Of a stretch of DNA of 64,000 bases, positions 33,178 through 41,697 are shown in pieces (the first letter of the stretch is position 1; every line of letters begins with the position of its first letter). Source of the stretch: Chloroflexota bacterium. GTDB lineage: Bacteria > Chloroflexota > Anaerolineae > Anaerolineales > E44-bin32. Location: assembly GCA_022561385.1 (NCBI GenBank), contig JADFRG010000006.1:1-64000 (forward strand). The letters are read 5' to 3'. A program made the translations under genes and the position numbers. Below the pieces are notes generated by a model, which ran no database searches, was not told where the DNA came from, and saw nothing but the letters and a program-made list of their open reading frames with translations.

Positions 33178-35724
33178 ATGGCCATAGGCGAAGTGCTGGA
33201 CGCAATGAAGAGTGACCCAGCCTTTATGGAAAACGTGACGGCCTGGGAGCGGCTGCCGACCCGCGAAGCCCGATATGCTGACTTTCCCGAGGGCCTGAAT
33301 CCGCGCCTCACCTCCGCGCTGCGGGCGCGAGGGACCGCGCCGCTTTTCACTCATCAAGCGGCGGCGGTGGAGGCCGCGCTCGCGGGCGAAAACGTAGTGG
33401 TTGTCACAGGCACCTCTTCCGGCAAGACCCTCTGCTACAACCTGCCCGTACTCCAGGCTGCCCTGGCAGACTCAGAAGCTCGGGCGCTGTATCTATTCCC
33501 TACTAAGGCGCTCGCCCAGGACCAGGCCTCCGTGCTCGCGGAGATGCTGCGGACGCTGGATGCCAAGGATCAGGTACCTGTTCGCACCTACGACGGGGAT
33601 ACGCCAAGCGCGGGCCGACGCGAGGTGCGGGATCGAGCGCGCATTCTCATCACCAACCCCGACATGCTGCATATGGGCATCCTCCCACACCACCCTAAGT
33701 GGACGGCTCTTTTTGAGAACCTGCAATGGATCGTGCTTGATGAGCTTCATGTTTATCGAGGGGTGTTTGGCTCAAATGTGGCTAACTTACTGCGGCGATT
33801 GCGTCGAATCTGCCACTTCTACGGCTCCGACCCGAACTTCGCTCTTACCTCGGCTACCATCGCCAACCCCAAGGAGCTCGCCGAAAAGTTGATCGAGGCA
33901 CCGGTCCGGCTGATTCCGCCCGACCTGGACGGTTCGCCGCGAGCCGAAAAACACGTGATCCTCTACAACCCACCGATGATCGACGCTTCCCTCGGAATCC
34001 GGCGCGCCTATACGTTGGAGGCGACCCGGATCGCACAAAAGTTCCTGAAGGCCGATGTACAAACCGTGGTCTTCGCCCGGTCGCGGTTGACAACGGAGGT
34101 AATTCTCGGGTACGTGCGAGACGGCGTCGAAGGCGCCGGCGGCGATCCGCAGACCATCCGTGGTTACCGGGGAGGGTACCTGCCGCTGGAGCGACGAGAG
34201 ATCGAGCAAGGCCTTCGCGAGGGCAGCGTCCGAGGCGTGGTGGCCACCAACGCCCTCGAGCTAGGGGTCGACATCGGCCAGCTGGGCGCGGCCGTGATTG
34301 CCGGCTATCCTGGAACGATCGCCAGCTTGTGGCAGCAGGCCGGCCGCGCCGGCCGTCGGGCGGAAGCCTCCGCCGCGGTGCTGGTCACCTCCGGCGCGCC
34401 TCTAGACCAATTCGTCGCGGCCAACCCGCGCTATCTATTTGAGAACCCGCCCGAACACGGATTGATCAACCCGAACAATCTGGCCATTCTGCTGCGCCAC
34501 CTGCGCTGCGCGGCGTTCGAATTGCCTTTCGCGGTCGACGACCACTTCGGATCTTTTGAGGAAGTGGGCGAGCTGCTCGACTTTCTGACGGAGGAGGGAT
34601 CGCTGCACCGTTCCAATGGAAAATACCGCTGGATGGCAGATGGTTATCCCGCCGAAGCGGTGTCCTTGCGGACGGGCGAAGATGCGACCGTGGTGATCCA
34701 GGACGTGAGCGACGGCCGGCCGGTAGTTATCGGCGAGGTGGATCGTGCCACCGCGCCCATTCTGCTGCATGAGGGGGCGGTGTATACACACGAAGGCCGC
34801 ACCCACATCGTCCAGAAGCTGGATTGGGAGAATGCCATCGCCGAGGTATTGCCAGAACGCGTGGACTACTACACCAACGCTTCGGAGACCATCGATCTCG
34901 AAGTTCAGCAGGTCTTTGATGCGGACGAGAGTTCGCCTGCGCGCCGGGCGTATGGCTGGGCACAGATCACAGCTCAAGCCGCTTCCTATCGCAAGGTCAA
35001 ACGCTACACCCACGAGACGCTGGGGTACGGGGAGATCGACCTTCCGCCGCGCCAGTTCGAGACAACCGCCTACTGGCTTTGGATCGGGCCGCAAACGGTT
35101 GGGCGACTGGAAGCAGAGGGGGTTCTAATTCCACCCAATGACTACGGCCCAGAATGGTCAAAGGCACGCCGTGCGGCATTGGTGCGCGATAAACACCGGT
35201 GCCGCCAATGTGGAGCCCTGGCGCGAGAGGGTCGGACGCATGACGTGCATCACATCCGACCCTTCCGGGACTATGGCTACCTGCCGGGCGAGAATCGTAA
35301 CGACCGAGAGGCCAACCGCCTCGACAACTTGATGACGCTGTGCCCAGCTTGCCACTCTCGGTCCGAAGCCGCGCGCGGCACTCGCAGCGCGCTGGGCGGT
35401 CTGGCTTACACCCTGCGCAACATCGCGCCACTGTTCTTGATGTGTGATCCGCGCGATCTCGGGGAGTTAACCGAAACTCGCTCCAATGAAACCAAGGGGC
35501 CTACAATCACGCTGTTCGATCGTGCGCCGGAAGGATTAGGGCTTGCGGAGCGGTTGTACGAGCTCCACGATCAGCTCTTGGAGGGCGCGTTGGGGTTGGT
35601 GCAACAGTGCCGCTGCCGCGATGGATGTCCGGCCTGTGTGGGGCCGGTGGGGCCCGGGGGACGGGAGGTCAAGGCGCTGACCGCACAGCTGTTGGAAGCG
35701 CTGCTTCAGGGTGAAGAGCGTTAA
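33178..35724 (+). CDS. MrfA/Hrq1-type DEAD/DEAH helicase with inserted HNH nuclease domain
   Basis: This 848-residue helicase is of the superfamily 2 type with the DUF1998 C-terminal domain, as in MrfA (YprA) and Hrq1. RecA1: Q-like HQ motif, Walker A TGTSSGKT, VLDELH (DELH box) and TSAT. RecA2: VVFARSR, GVVATNALELGVDIG and QQAGRAGR. The DUF1998 region begins near VKRYTHETLGYGEIDLPP and ends with the four-cysteine cluster CRCRDGCPACVGP (about 817-827). Between them, residues about 658-735 are an HNH endonuclease module: RCRQCGA, DVHHIRP, NRLDNLMTLCPACHSRSE. The known proteins act in repair of crosslinked DNA; here a nuclease may be built in. Confidence 0.9.
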   Translation: MAIGEVLDAMKSDPAFMENVTAWERLPTREARYADFPEGLNPRLTSALRARGTAPLFTHQAAAVEAALAGENVVVVTGTSSGKTLCYNLPVLQAALADSEARALYLFPTKALAQDQASVLAEMLRTLDAKDQVPVRTYDGDTPSAGRREVRDRARILITNPDMLHMGILPHHPKWTALFENLQWIVLDELHVYRGVFGSNVANLLRRLRRICHFYGSDPNFALTSATIANPKELAEKLIEAPVRLIPPDLDGSPRAEKHVILYNPPMIDASLGIRRAYTLEATRIAQKFLKADVQTVVFARSRLTTEVILGYVRDGVEGAGGDPQTIRGYRGGYLPLERREIEQGLREGSVRGVVATNALELGVDIGQLGAAVIAGYPGTIASLWQQAGRAGRRAEASAAVLVTSGAPLDQFVAANPRYLFENPPEHGLINPNNLAILLRHLRCAAFELPFAVDDHFGSFEEVGELLDFLTEEGSLHRSNGKYRWMADGYPAEAVSLRTGEDATVVIQDVSDGRPVVIGEVDRATAPILLHEGAVYTHEGRTHIVQKLDWENAIAEVLPERVDYYTNASETIDLEVQQVFDADESSPARRAYGWAQITAQAASYRKVKRYTHETLGYGEIDLPPRQFETTAYWLWIGPQTVGRLEAEGVLIPPNDYGPEWSKARRAALVRDKHRCRQCGALAREGRTHDVHHIRPFRDYGYLPGENRNDREANRLDNLMTLCPACHSRSEAARGTRSALGGLAYTLRNIAPLFLMCDPRDLGELTETRSNETKGPTITLFDRAPEGLGLAERLYELHDQLLEGALGLVQQCRCRDGCPACVGPVGPGGREVKALTAQLLEALLQGEER

Positions 35725-35768
35725 TTTTCGGATGCGCCACCGGCAGTAGCCGCCGATCCATCCACTGC

Positions 35769-36341
35769 CTAGGTGGGAACGGTGCCCATCAGGTAGATGG
35801 CAGGATAGAAGAAGATCCAGACCACGTCGACGTAGTGCCAGTAGATGGCACACGCTTCGACGCCCCAATGGCGCTCGGCCGTGTAGCGACCCCTGAGGCC
35901 GTTGTACGCAACGATCAGAATTAAGACGATGCCGCTGGCGACATGCAGCGCGTGCATTCCGGTCATCCCATACAGAATCGCGCCGAAAGCGCCGTCCCAG
36001 GGCCGGATCTCGCCCCCCCATTCGAATATGACCACACCCAGCAAGAAGGCCGTACCGAGCAGCGCGGTCATGATCAAGCTGAAAAGAAACAACCTCCGAT
36101 TTTCGTGTTCGGCGCCAACTTCTGCGAGATACATAAAGAAGCTGCTCAGGAGCAGGATGGAGGTGACGATCAGACCGAGCCGTTGATCCAGGTCGGGGCG
36201 CGTGCCGCCCCAGAGATAGAAGCGCGAGATCAGCAGACCGCCGAACAGGAAAAGCTCCGAGATGAAGAACAGCCACAGTCCGAGGCGGTTGCTGCGAAGC
36301 TGAGCGCGATACTGAGAAAGGGTAGTCGTGGCGACGCTCAT
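35769..36341 (-). CDS. ctaE: Cytochrome c oxidase subunit III
   Basis: This 190-residue protein has five predicted helices, the short form of subunit III lacking the first two helices. Typical segments are FFISELFLFGGLLIS, GMTGMHALHVASGI and HWGVEACAIYWHYVDVVWIFFYPAIYL, including the conserved H.VDVVW. It is the last gene of the caa3 operon; its ATG overlaps the subunit IV stop (ATGA, 36338-36341). Confidence 0.92.
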   Translation of the reverse strand: MSVATTTLSQYRAQLRSNRLGLWLFFISELFLFGGLLISRFYLWGGTRPDLDQRLGLIVTSILLLSSFFMYLAEVGAEHENRRLFLFSLIMTALLGTAFLLGVVIFEWGGEIRPWDGAFGAILYGMTGMHALHVASGIVLILIVAYNGLRGRYTAERHWGVEACAIYWHYVDVVWIFFYPAIYLMGTVPT

Positions 36342-36541
36342 TCGTGACCCTCGTCAGTCCACAACCGGTTCACATGCATGAAGTATCGGACGATCAACGC
36401 GGCCTTGATGAGCGCGATGAAAAACAAGACTGCTATCGCGCCCGAGATAGATGCCAGATAAAACTCCACCGCGGTCAGCGCGGCCACTACGAGAAAAACC
36501 ACGATCCCGGTCCGGTAGGCCGCCCTCTTTTTGTCACTCAT
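36338..36541 (-). CDS. ctaF: Cytochrome c oxidase subunit IV (COX4_pro-like)
   Basis: This 67-residue protein has two membrane helices. AALTAVEFYLA and IALIKAALIVRYFMHVNRLW match the small prokaryotic subunit IV/CyoD-like family, which has the conserved K.....YFMH in the second helix. The start at 36541 (MSDKKRA) is preferred to the ATG six codons upstream. It helps assemble the core complex. Confidence 0.8.
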   Translation of the reverse strand: MSDKKRAAYRTGIVVFLVVAALTAVEFYLASISGAIAVLFFIALIKAALIVRYFMHVNRLWTDEGHE

Positions 36542-36608
36542 CTTAATTTTTTCTCGCACTCGTTCGTTTGACCTGCCCGCCCCTGCTGACCATCGATCAT
36601 CGCGCCTC

Positions 36609-38489
36609 TCAATCCGCCGCCGAGCTTGCCGGGCTCATGCTGACGTAAACCGAATCGGGTTCGGCATAGTCGTAGGGCTCACCCGTGATCACAGGCGGCT
36701 GAGCGTAGCTGTGTTCCGGAATCGGAGAAGGGATCTGGAATTCGGGTGAGCGTGATTGCCACGGATTGGGGCTGGCAACCCGACCCCGCACGGCACTGAT
36801 AATCAGGTTGGCTAGAAAGATAAGCATGGAAATGCCGATCGCGAATCCGGCGATCGTGATCATTAGCTGGCCGGTCTCAATTCCCAGGCCCGGGTCCCAA
36901 TCGGCGATTCGGCGGCGCATCCCCAACAATCCGACGCGGGCCATGGCCAGGCTCTGCAGCCAGAACCCAGGCGTCATCAGCCAGAAATGCAATTTGCCCA
37001 GCCCTTCGTCGTACATGCGGCCCGTGATCTTTGGGAACCAATAATAGATGGCGGCAATGAAGGGGAAAATAAACCCGCCGAACATGGCGGCGTGGAAGTG
37101 GCCCACAATGTAGTAAGTGTCGTGAAGGAAGAGATCCGATACGCTCACCCCGTTTGGTGGCCCGGTGAGCCCGCCAATCAGGAAGATGGAAATGGCGCCT
37201 AAAACAAACAACATCGGGGTCTGGAGACTGATCTTGCCGCCCCACAAGGTAGCGATCCAGCTGAAGAACTTTACGCCGGTAGGCACCGCGATCAGCATGG
37301 TGGTGACCATAAACGGAATCCGCAGTCCTTCGAGCATGCCGGAGGTAAACATGTGGTGCCCCCACACGAAGAAACCCATCAGCGCAATGGCCATACTCGA
37401 CAGTGCCACCCACTTGTAGCCAAACAATGGTTTACGCGAGAAAACAGGAAGAAGCTCGCTGATAATGCCCAACCCAGGGAGAATGAAAACATACACTGCT
37501 GGATGCGAGTAAAACCAGAAAAGGTTCTGAAACAACAGCACCTGTCCCGCGGGAGATCCGACTGCCACCGCCCCCGGAGATAACACGGGGCTGAAGAAGG
37601 TCATACCCAGCGCACGTTCCGCGCTGACCATCAGGAACGAGAGCCCGATGAGCTGCGTGGCCGAGAAGGCGATGATGCTGGTAGCCAGGACGGACCACAC
37701 AAAAATCGGCATGCGGAAAAAGTGCATGCCGGGAGTTCGCCGGTGGAGCACGGTCACGATCACGTTGATCGACCCCAATATTGAAGACAGCCCGATTAAA
37801 AATACGCCAAGCAGGACAAACTGCATCCCCAGCGGGGCGTTGACACTCAACGGCGCGTAGGCGGTCCAGCCTGTGTCCCAGCCTCCCACATACATGCTCG
37901 TGCCGATAAGCAACGCCGCGGGAACATTGATCCAAAAGCCGAAGGCATTCAAGCGCGGAAATACCATATCGGAGGTCCCGATCATCAACGGGGTCAGGTA
38001 GTTTGCCATGGCGCCTACGCCCACCAGCATGGCGGCGATCATCGCGATCCCATGTGTGCTCATGATGGTGTTGTAGGTGTGGTTGTCCAGGAACTGCAGG
38101 CCGGGAGTAGTCAGCTCCACGCGGAAAGTGAGCGCCAACAGGCCGGCCAGAAACAACAGCACCATCGAGGTGACACCGTATTGGATTCCGATTATTTTGT
38201 GGCTGTAATCCACTCCGAAGTAACGTGTCCAGGACGGCTTGCCTTCGGGCGGACCGAGGCGCAGCGGGGTTTCAATCCCCAGCATCCACTTGGACCAATC
38301 CGTTAAGGCCCCCACGCCGATCATGAATCCCATGGCGCCAACCAGGATGCCAACGACGATGGCGCCCTCCTTGACCTCGAGCGGCAACCCCATCGCGACT
38401 CTAACGGCCACGGACACGCCAATACCCAATGCGCTGCCGATGAGCTGTCCCGCCAAGCCTCTGACGATGCCTAATGAGAGTACCGTCAT
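36609..38489 (-). CDS. ctaD: Cytochrome c oxidase subunit I, A2-type
   Basis: This 626-residue catalytic subunit holds heme a and the heme a3-CuB centre. The low-spin heme His (MSTHGIAM), the CuB His-Tyr pair (H329-P-A-V-Y333), the CuB dihistidine (WGHHMFTSG) and the two heme His residues (VGHFHAAMF) are present. The glutamate of the usual GHPEVY motif is replaced: the motif reads YSHPAVY, which defines A2-type heme-copper oxidases such as caa3 of Rhodothermus and Thermus relatives. About 60 extra N-terminal residues add two membrane helices, and a proline-rich C-terminal tail is present. It is co-transcribed with subunits II, IV and III. Confidence 0.95.
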   Translation of the reverse strand: MTVLSLGIVRGLAGQLIGSALGIGVSVAVRVAMGLPLEVKEGAIVVGILVGAMGFMIGVGALTDWSKWMLGIETPLRLGPPEGKPSWTRYFGVDYSHKIIGIQYGVTSMVLLFLAGLLALTFRVELTTPGLQFLDNHTYNTIMSTHGIAMIAAMLVGVGAMANYLTPLMIGTSDMVFPRLNAFGFWINVPAALLIGTSMYVGGWDTGWTAYAPLSVNAPLGMQFVLLGVFLIGLSSILGSINVIVTVLHRRTPGMHFFRMPIFVWSVLATSIIAFSATQLIGLSFLMVSAERALGMTFFSPVLSPGAVAVGSPAGQVLLFQNLFWFYSHPAVYVFILPGLGIISELLPVFSRKPLFGYKWVALSSMAIALMGFFVWGHHMFTSGMLEGLRIPFMVTTMLIAVPTGVKFFSWIATLWGGKISLQTPMLFVLGAISIFLIGGLTGPPNGVSVSDLFLHDTYYIVGHFHAAMFGGFIFPFIAAIYYWFPKITGRMYDEGLGKLHFWLMTPGFWLQSLAMARVGLLGMRRRIADWDPGLGIETGQLMITIAGFAIGISMLIFLANLIISAVRGRVASPNPWQSRSPEFQIPSPIPEHSYAQPPVITGEPYDYAEPDSVYVSMSPASSAAD

Positions 38490-38534
38490 GCGTTTACCCC
38501 TCCAACAAACGAGTACGCGATTAATTCTTGCAAG

Positions 38535-39542
38535 TTAATTTTCTAGACTGCGAATATAGGCGATCAAATCCTGGATTTCTTCCTGGGAAAGTGTGTCTCC
38601 GTAAACCTTAGGCATCAAATCGGGCCGGTACCCCTCCACCACCTGAAGATTAGGGTCCAGGATCGACTCTAACAAGTAGGCTTCGTCGACGAGAACCACC
38701 GAGCCGTCCTCCAGAATCTCCTCTGAACCGAACAACCCCCGCCAGCTCGGGCCCACGGACCGGGTTCCATCCGTGCTGTGGCAGGCCAGGCACCCATTGA
38801 GACCGGCCAATTTCGCGCCGCGATCCGGGGGGCCCAGCGCGCCGGAATCGATCTCTGAGGCAACCCAGGCATCAAATTCTGCCTGCTCCATTACAGTTAC
38901 TTCAGCCAACATGTAGGCGTGATTGAGGCCGCACAGCTCGGCGCAGCGCACCTTGTAACTGCCAGGCAAGGTGGGCTTGAGCCGCAGGGTAGTGGTGATT
39001 CCAGGCACGACATCTTGTTTGAGGCGAAATTCGGGCACCCAAAAAGAATGGATGACATCGGTGGACTCGAACACAAAGAGCACCTGTCGACCATTGAGCA
39101 GATTTAGTTCGGTGGAGCTGATACCGAACTCCGGATATCTGAAGCGCCACGACCATTGAGAAGCGGTGACTTCCACTATCATCTCATCGGGCTCGGCCTT
39201 TAGCGTATCTTTCAAATAGACTGCACCCAGTCCCGCAAAAAACAACACGATCCCCAGAGGAATTACGGTCCAAACGATCTCCAAAACCGAATTTCCGTGG
39301 ACGTTTGCTCCAGGTTTGTCGTCCCCTTTCTTGCGACGGAAGACAATCGTGCTGTAAAGCAATATCACTACGATCAGGGCAAAGAAGAAAGCGATAACAA
39401 ATGCGTATAACGAGAAGAGCTGATCCACGAAGGCGCCCTCTTCGCTGGCGAGGGTAGGGAGCAGATTCTCGGGATTCAACAGGAATCCGACGGCGAGGGT
39501 GACGATCACGATCAGCACTACTACCGCCAGCAAATGTTTCAT
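38535..39542 (-). CDS. ctaC: Cytochrome c oxidase subunit II fused to cytochrome c (caa3-type)
   Basis: This 335-residue protein has three parts. Two membrane helices follow an N-terminal signal-like segment. A cupredoxin domain carries CuA ligands (IHSFWVPEF His, CAELCGLNHAYM with two Cys, His and Met). A C-terminal cytochrome c domain carries CLACH and distal Met in LMPKVYG. Electrons can thus pass from the fused heme to CuA, which defines a caa3 enzyme. It is the first gene of ctaCDFE, with AGGAG about 12 nt before the ATG. Confidence 0.95.
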   Translation of the reverse strand: MKHLLAVVVLIVIVTLAVGFLLNPENLLPTLASEEGAFVDQLFSLYAFVIAFFFALIVVILLYSTIVFRRKKGDDKPGANVHGNSVLEIVWTVIPLGIVLFFAGLGAVYLKDTLKAEPDEMIVEVTASQWSWRFRYPEFGISSTELNLLNGRQVLFVFESTDVIHSFWVPEFRLKQDVVPGITTTLRLKPTLPGSYKVRCAELCGLNHAYMLAEVTVMEQAEFDAWVASEIDSGALGPPDRGAKLAGLNGCLACHSTDGTRSVGPSWRGLFGSEEILEDGSVVLVDEAYLLESILDPNLQVVEGYRPDLMPKVYGDTLSQEEIQDLIAYIRSLEN

Positions 39543-39817
39543 GCAGCCTTTTTCTCCTGACCTACACGAGACCTAGGCGGGCCTTAACAGAGTCCGCGCT
39601 TAGTCTGACCGCCAGCCACAGAGCGGCTGATCACGGCTGGCAGCTGGGCAATCTGTTTGAGCTGGATCTCGTTCCCTGAGGATTTCCTTCGCCGACTGGG
39701 GAACAAGCGCCCCATTGTACCGGATGTCATCGCCTCGGAGGAATAATTCCGACCCTGCTTCTAGATAATGGGTGGTTTGCTCGTGAGCAAGGGGCGCCGA
39801 TGAGCGCACCTCGCGCC

Positions 39818-40918
39818 TCAGACCTTGAGCGAGGCTCTATCTGGCGAATAGGGGCGCAGATCTAGCCCTGGTGTCTCGCCTACGACGAGCTGCCTCACCA
39901 GGTCCGCGGTAATCGGGGCCAACAGGATCCCGTTGCGGAAATGTCCGGTGGCGATAATCAAGTTTGGGCGTCCGGCAGATGGGCCAATAAGCGGCAGATC
40001 GTCCGGAGTACCCGGGCGCAGCCCGGCCCAAGCGCCGGCAAAAGTGGATGTCTCAAGCTTGGGAGAGAGCTCAAACGCGCCTTTGGAAACTGAGCCCAGG
40101 CCTCTGGGAGTATTGGTGACATCGAAACCAACATCCTCAACCGTCGCCCCCAGCATCGTTTGTGTGTCACCTCTTGGCACGATGTATCCCCTCGGGGAGT
40201 GGACCACGCGCTGGAAATAGGAACCCTCCACAGAATAAGCTTGTCCCCGCCGCGGACGGATCCGCACGCCTGGGACCCCTTGGATTTGCCCCGACCAAGC
40301 GCCGGCCGACAGCACCACCCAGTCGGCTTCGTAACGATTTTCCCCGGAACGGACGCCTGTCACGCGCCCACCCCCATTTTCGACCGCCGTCACATCGGCC
40401 TGTTCGAAGATGGCCCCAGCCAGCTGTGCGGCGCGAACGAAGGCCTGGGTCAGAGCCGTGTTATCTACCCACGCGTCGTTGGGAGCGTAAAGTGCTCCGG
40501 CAATTTCAGGATTGAGGTTCGGCTCCATCCTCAGGGCCTCCTCGATTGAGATCCGCTCAAGAGCGGCTCCCTCTTCGCGATTCACATTCAGGGTCTCTTC
40601 CAGCGATGGCAGATCGCCATCATTCATGGCCAGGAAGAGCTGGCCCTCCTGGCGAAAGTGGACGCGTTCCCCGACCGCCTCCTGCAGTTCCTCTATAACG
40701 GCCGGAAAGAAGTAGCTGCTCTTCAACGCCAGCACCCGAAGAGCTTTGGGCATCGTATCGGGTCGACCGTGGAAAGTTAACACGCCGAGCGCGGCCTGGG
40801 AGGCCTGACCGCCCGGGGCGGCCCGATCCAGGACCCTGACGCTGAGTCCCGCCTGGCTCAGCCGCCAAGCACATGCAGCTCCGATGATCCCGGCGCCGAT
40901 GATGAGAACGTCACTCAC
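39818..40918 (-). CDS. thiO: Glycine oxidase-like FAD-dependent amine oxidase
   Basis: This 366-residue flavoenzyme of the DAO family has the N-terminal Rossmann motif [19 protein letters not shown]. The substrate-side segments [26 protein letters not shown]...[11 protein letters not shown] and the C-terminal [16 protein letters not shown]...[17 protein letters not shown] closely follow ThiO, which makes the glycine imine used in thiamine thiazole synthesis. No other thi gene is nearby, so another D- or secondary amino acid substrate remains possible. It begins with GTG at 40918, overlapping the end of the truncated moxR by 8 nt. Confidence 0.82.
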   Translation of the reverse strand: MSDVLIIGAGIIGAACAWRLSQAGLSVRVLDRAAPGGQASQAALGVLTFHGRPDTMPKALRVLALKSSYFFPAVIEELQEAVGERVHFRQEGQLFLAMNDGDLPSLEETLNVNREEGAALERISIEEALRMEPNLNPEIAGALYAPNDAWVDNTALTQAFVRAAQLAGAIFEQADVTAVENGGGRVTGVRSGENRYEADWVVLSAGAWSGQIQGVPGVRIRPRRGQAYSVEGSYFQRVVHSPRGYIVPRGDTQTMLGATVEDVGFDVTNTPRGLGSVSKGAFELSPKLETSTFAGAWAGLRPGTPDDLPLIGPSAGRPNLIIATGHFRNGILLAPITADLVRQLVVGETPGLDLRPYSPDRASLKV

Positions 40919-41141
40919 TTCTCGTCGGCCAGCACGACCTGTGCCAGGAGCGGGCCAGACTGCGCGCCAGCATAGTTTTTCCCACGCCGGGCACGTCCTC
41001 GATCAGCATGTGCCCGCCCGCAAGCAGACCGATGACCGCGAGTTCCACGGCCTCCCGCTTGCCGACAATCACCTGCTCGATGTTGGCGGTGATGCGCTCG
41101 GCGAAGGTCTTGAGGTCGATTTCTGCCTGGGTCTGCCCCAT
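40911..41141 (-). pseudogene. Truncated MoxR-type AAA ATPase
   Basis: The 76 codons begin [17 protein letters not shown] and continue as a canonical MoxR N-terminus ([49 protein letters not shown]) through Walker A. After that the family pattern stops and 11 unrelated residues lead to TGA. A complete MoxR has about 310-330 residues, so Walker B, the sensors and the lid are missing. The break lies immediately before thiO, and the stop overlaps the thiO start. The gene starts 23 nt after osmC on the same strand. A deletion or an assembly join would explain it. Confidence 0.75.
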
Positions 41142-41164
41142 GGTGTAGTGGCCCGCTCGAGGCC

Positions 41165-41638
41165 CTAGAGGTCTTCCATCTGCAGGGAAGTCGTAATGTC
41201 CACACAATTCCGGATCGTGCGCGCCACGGGGCAGGACCGGGCGTGGTGTTCGTGCGCCCGCTCGGCGGCCGCACGCTTCTCCGGATCCATTTTGAGGGTG
41301 TATTTCACGTGAATGCGCTTGACCACGAGAACCTTATCGTCTAGCTCAATTTCACCGGTGGCTTCAGACGTCAGCCGGCCTTCGCCGGCGGGGATATCGC
41401 GCGCCTCCAGCGCGCCTCCGAGGGTCCCGGTCAGTCAACCGGCAGCTGCTGCTACGAGGTAATCGAGGGTGGTGGAATGGGTGGGATGAACACCCGGTTC
41501 GTGCTTGTAGTACTCGGCAATCTCAGAATGGGTTGAGAAGTAGATCGGCTCCTCCTCCACCGGCATGTAAACGCGCCGGTAGGGCCCCTTGATGCGCTCT
41601 ACCCGGATTTCGGATCGATAAACGACTTCGTCGGACAT
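41165..41638 (-). CDS. OsmC-family peroxidase with probable selenocysteine at the catalytic position
   Basis: Read through one in-frame TGA (41435-41437), the frame gives 157 residues of an OsmC/YhfA-like protein. Before it, [14 protein letters not shown]; after it, [15 protein letters not shown] and the C-terminal half with [19 protein letters not shown]. In relatives the TGA position (residue 68) is the peroxidatic cysteine of [15 protein letters not shown]; the resolving cysteine is C136. A hairpin meeting the bacterial SECIS rules follows the TGA. The start ATG 41638 has GGAGG upstream; TAG at 41165 ends it. It likely reduces organic hydroperoxides. A simple nonsense mutation is the competing reading; OsmC-like selenoproteins have been described in bacteria. 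Confidence 0.75.
41391..41434 (-). promoter_or_regulatory. SECIS-like hairpin downstream of the osmC TGA
   Basis: On the mRNA strand the upper stem is GCGCGC/GCGCGC (41410-41415 with 41399-41404) closing a 5-nt loop TGGAG (41405-41409). The loop starts 26 nt after TGA and its second base is G, satisfying the usual bacterial SECIS rule (loop 16-37 nt from UGA, G among the first two loop bases). A lower stem GGGA/TCCC (41425-41428 with 41391-41394) extends it across an internal loop. Confidence 0.6.
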
Positions 41639-41697
41639 GAAACCTCCACTCAAATATAGGCGCAATCGGGGGGATGCGGACCCTCACTTTCAATTGC

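Noticed and set aside
33178-35724. Intein or homing endonuclease in the helicase gene
   Set aside because: The HNH module lacks splicing blocks and the conserved Cys/Ser and His-Asn junctions; it is a domain insertion.
39573-39588. Imperfect metal-box-like repeat (TAGGC-GG-GCCTTA) upstream of ctaC
   Set aside because: Each half differs from the operator shared by dtxR and feo, and similar GC-rich repeats occur by chance.
39600-39809. Open frame of 69 codons on the minus strand between thiO and ctaC
   Set aside because: No ribosome-binding site, no family pattern and unfavourable composition; treated as non-coding.
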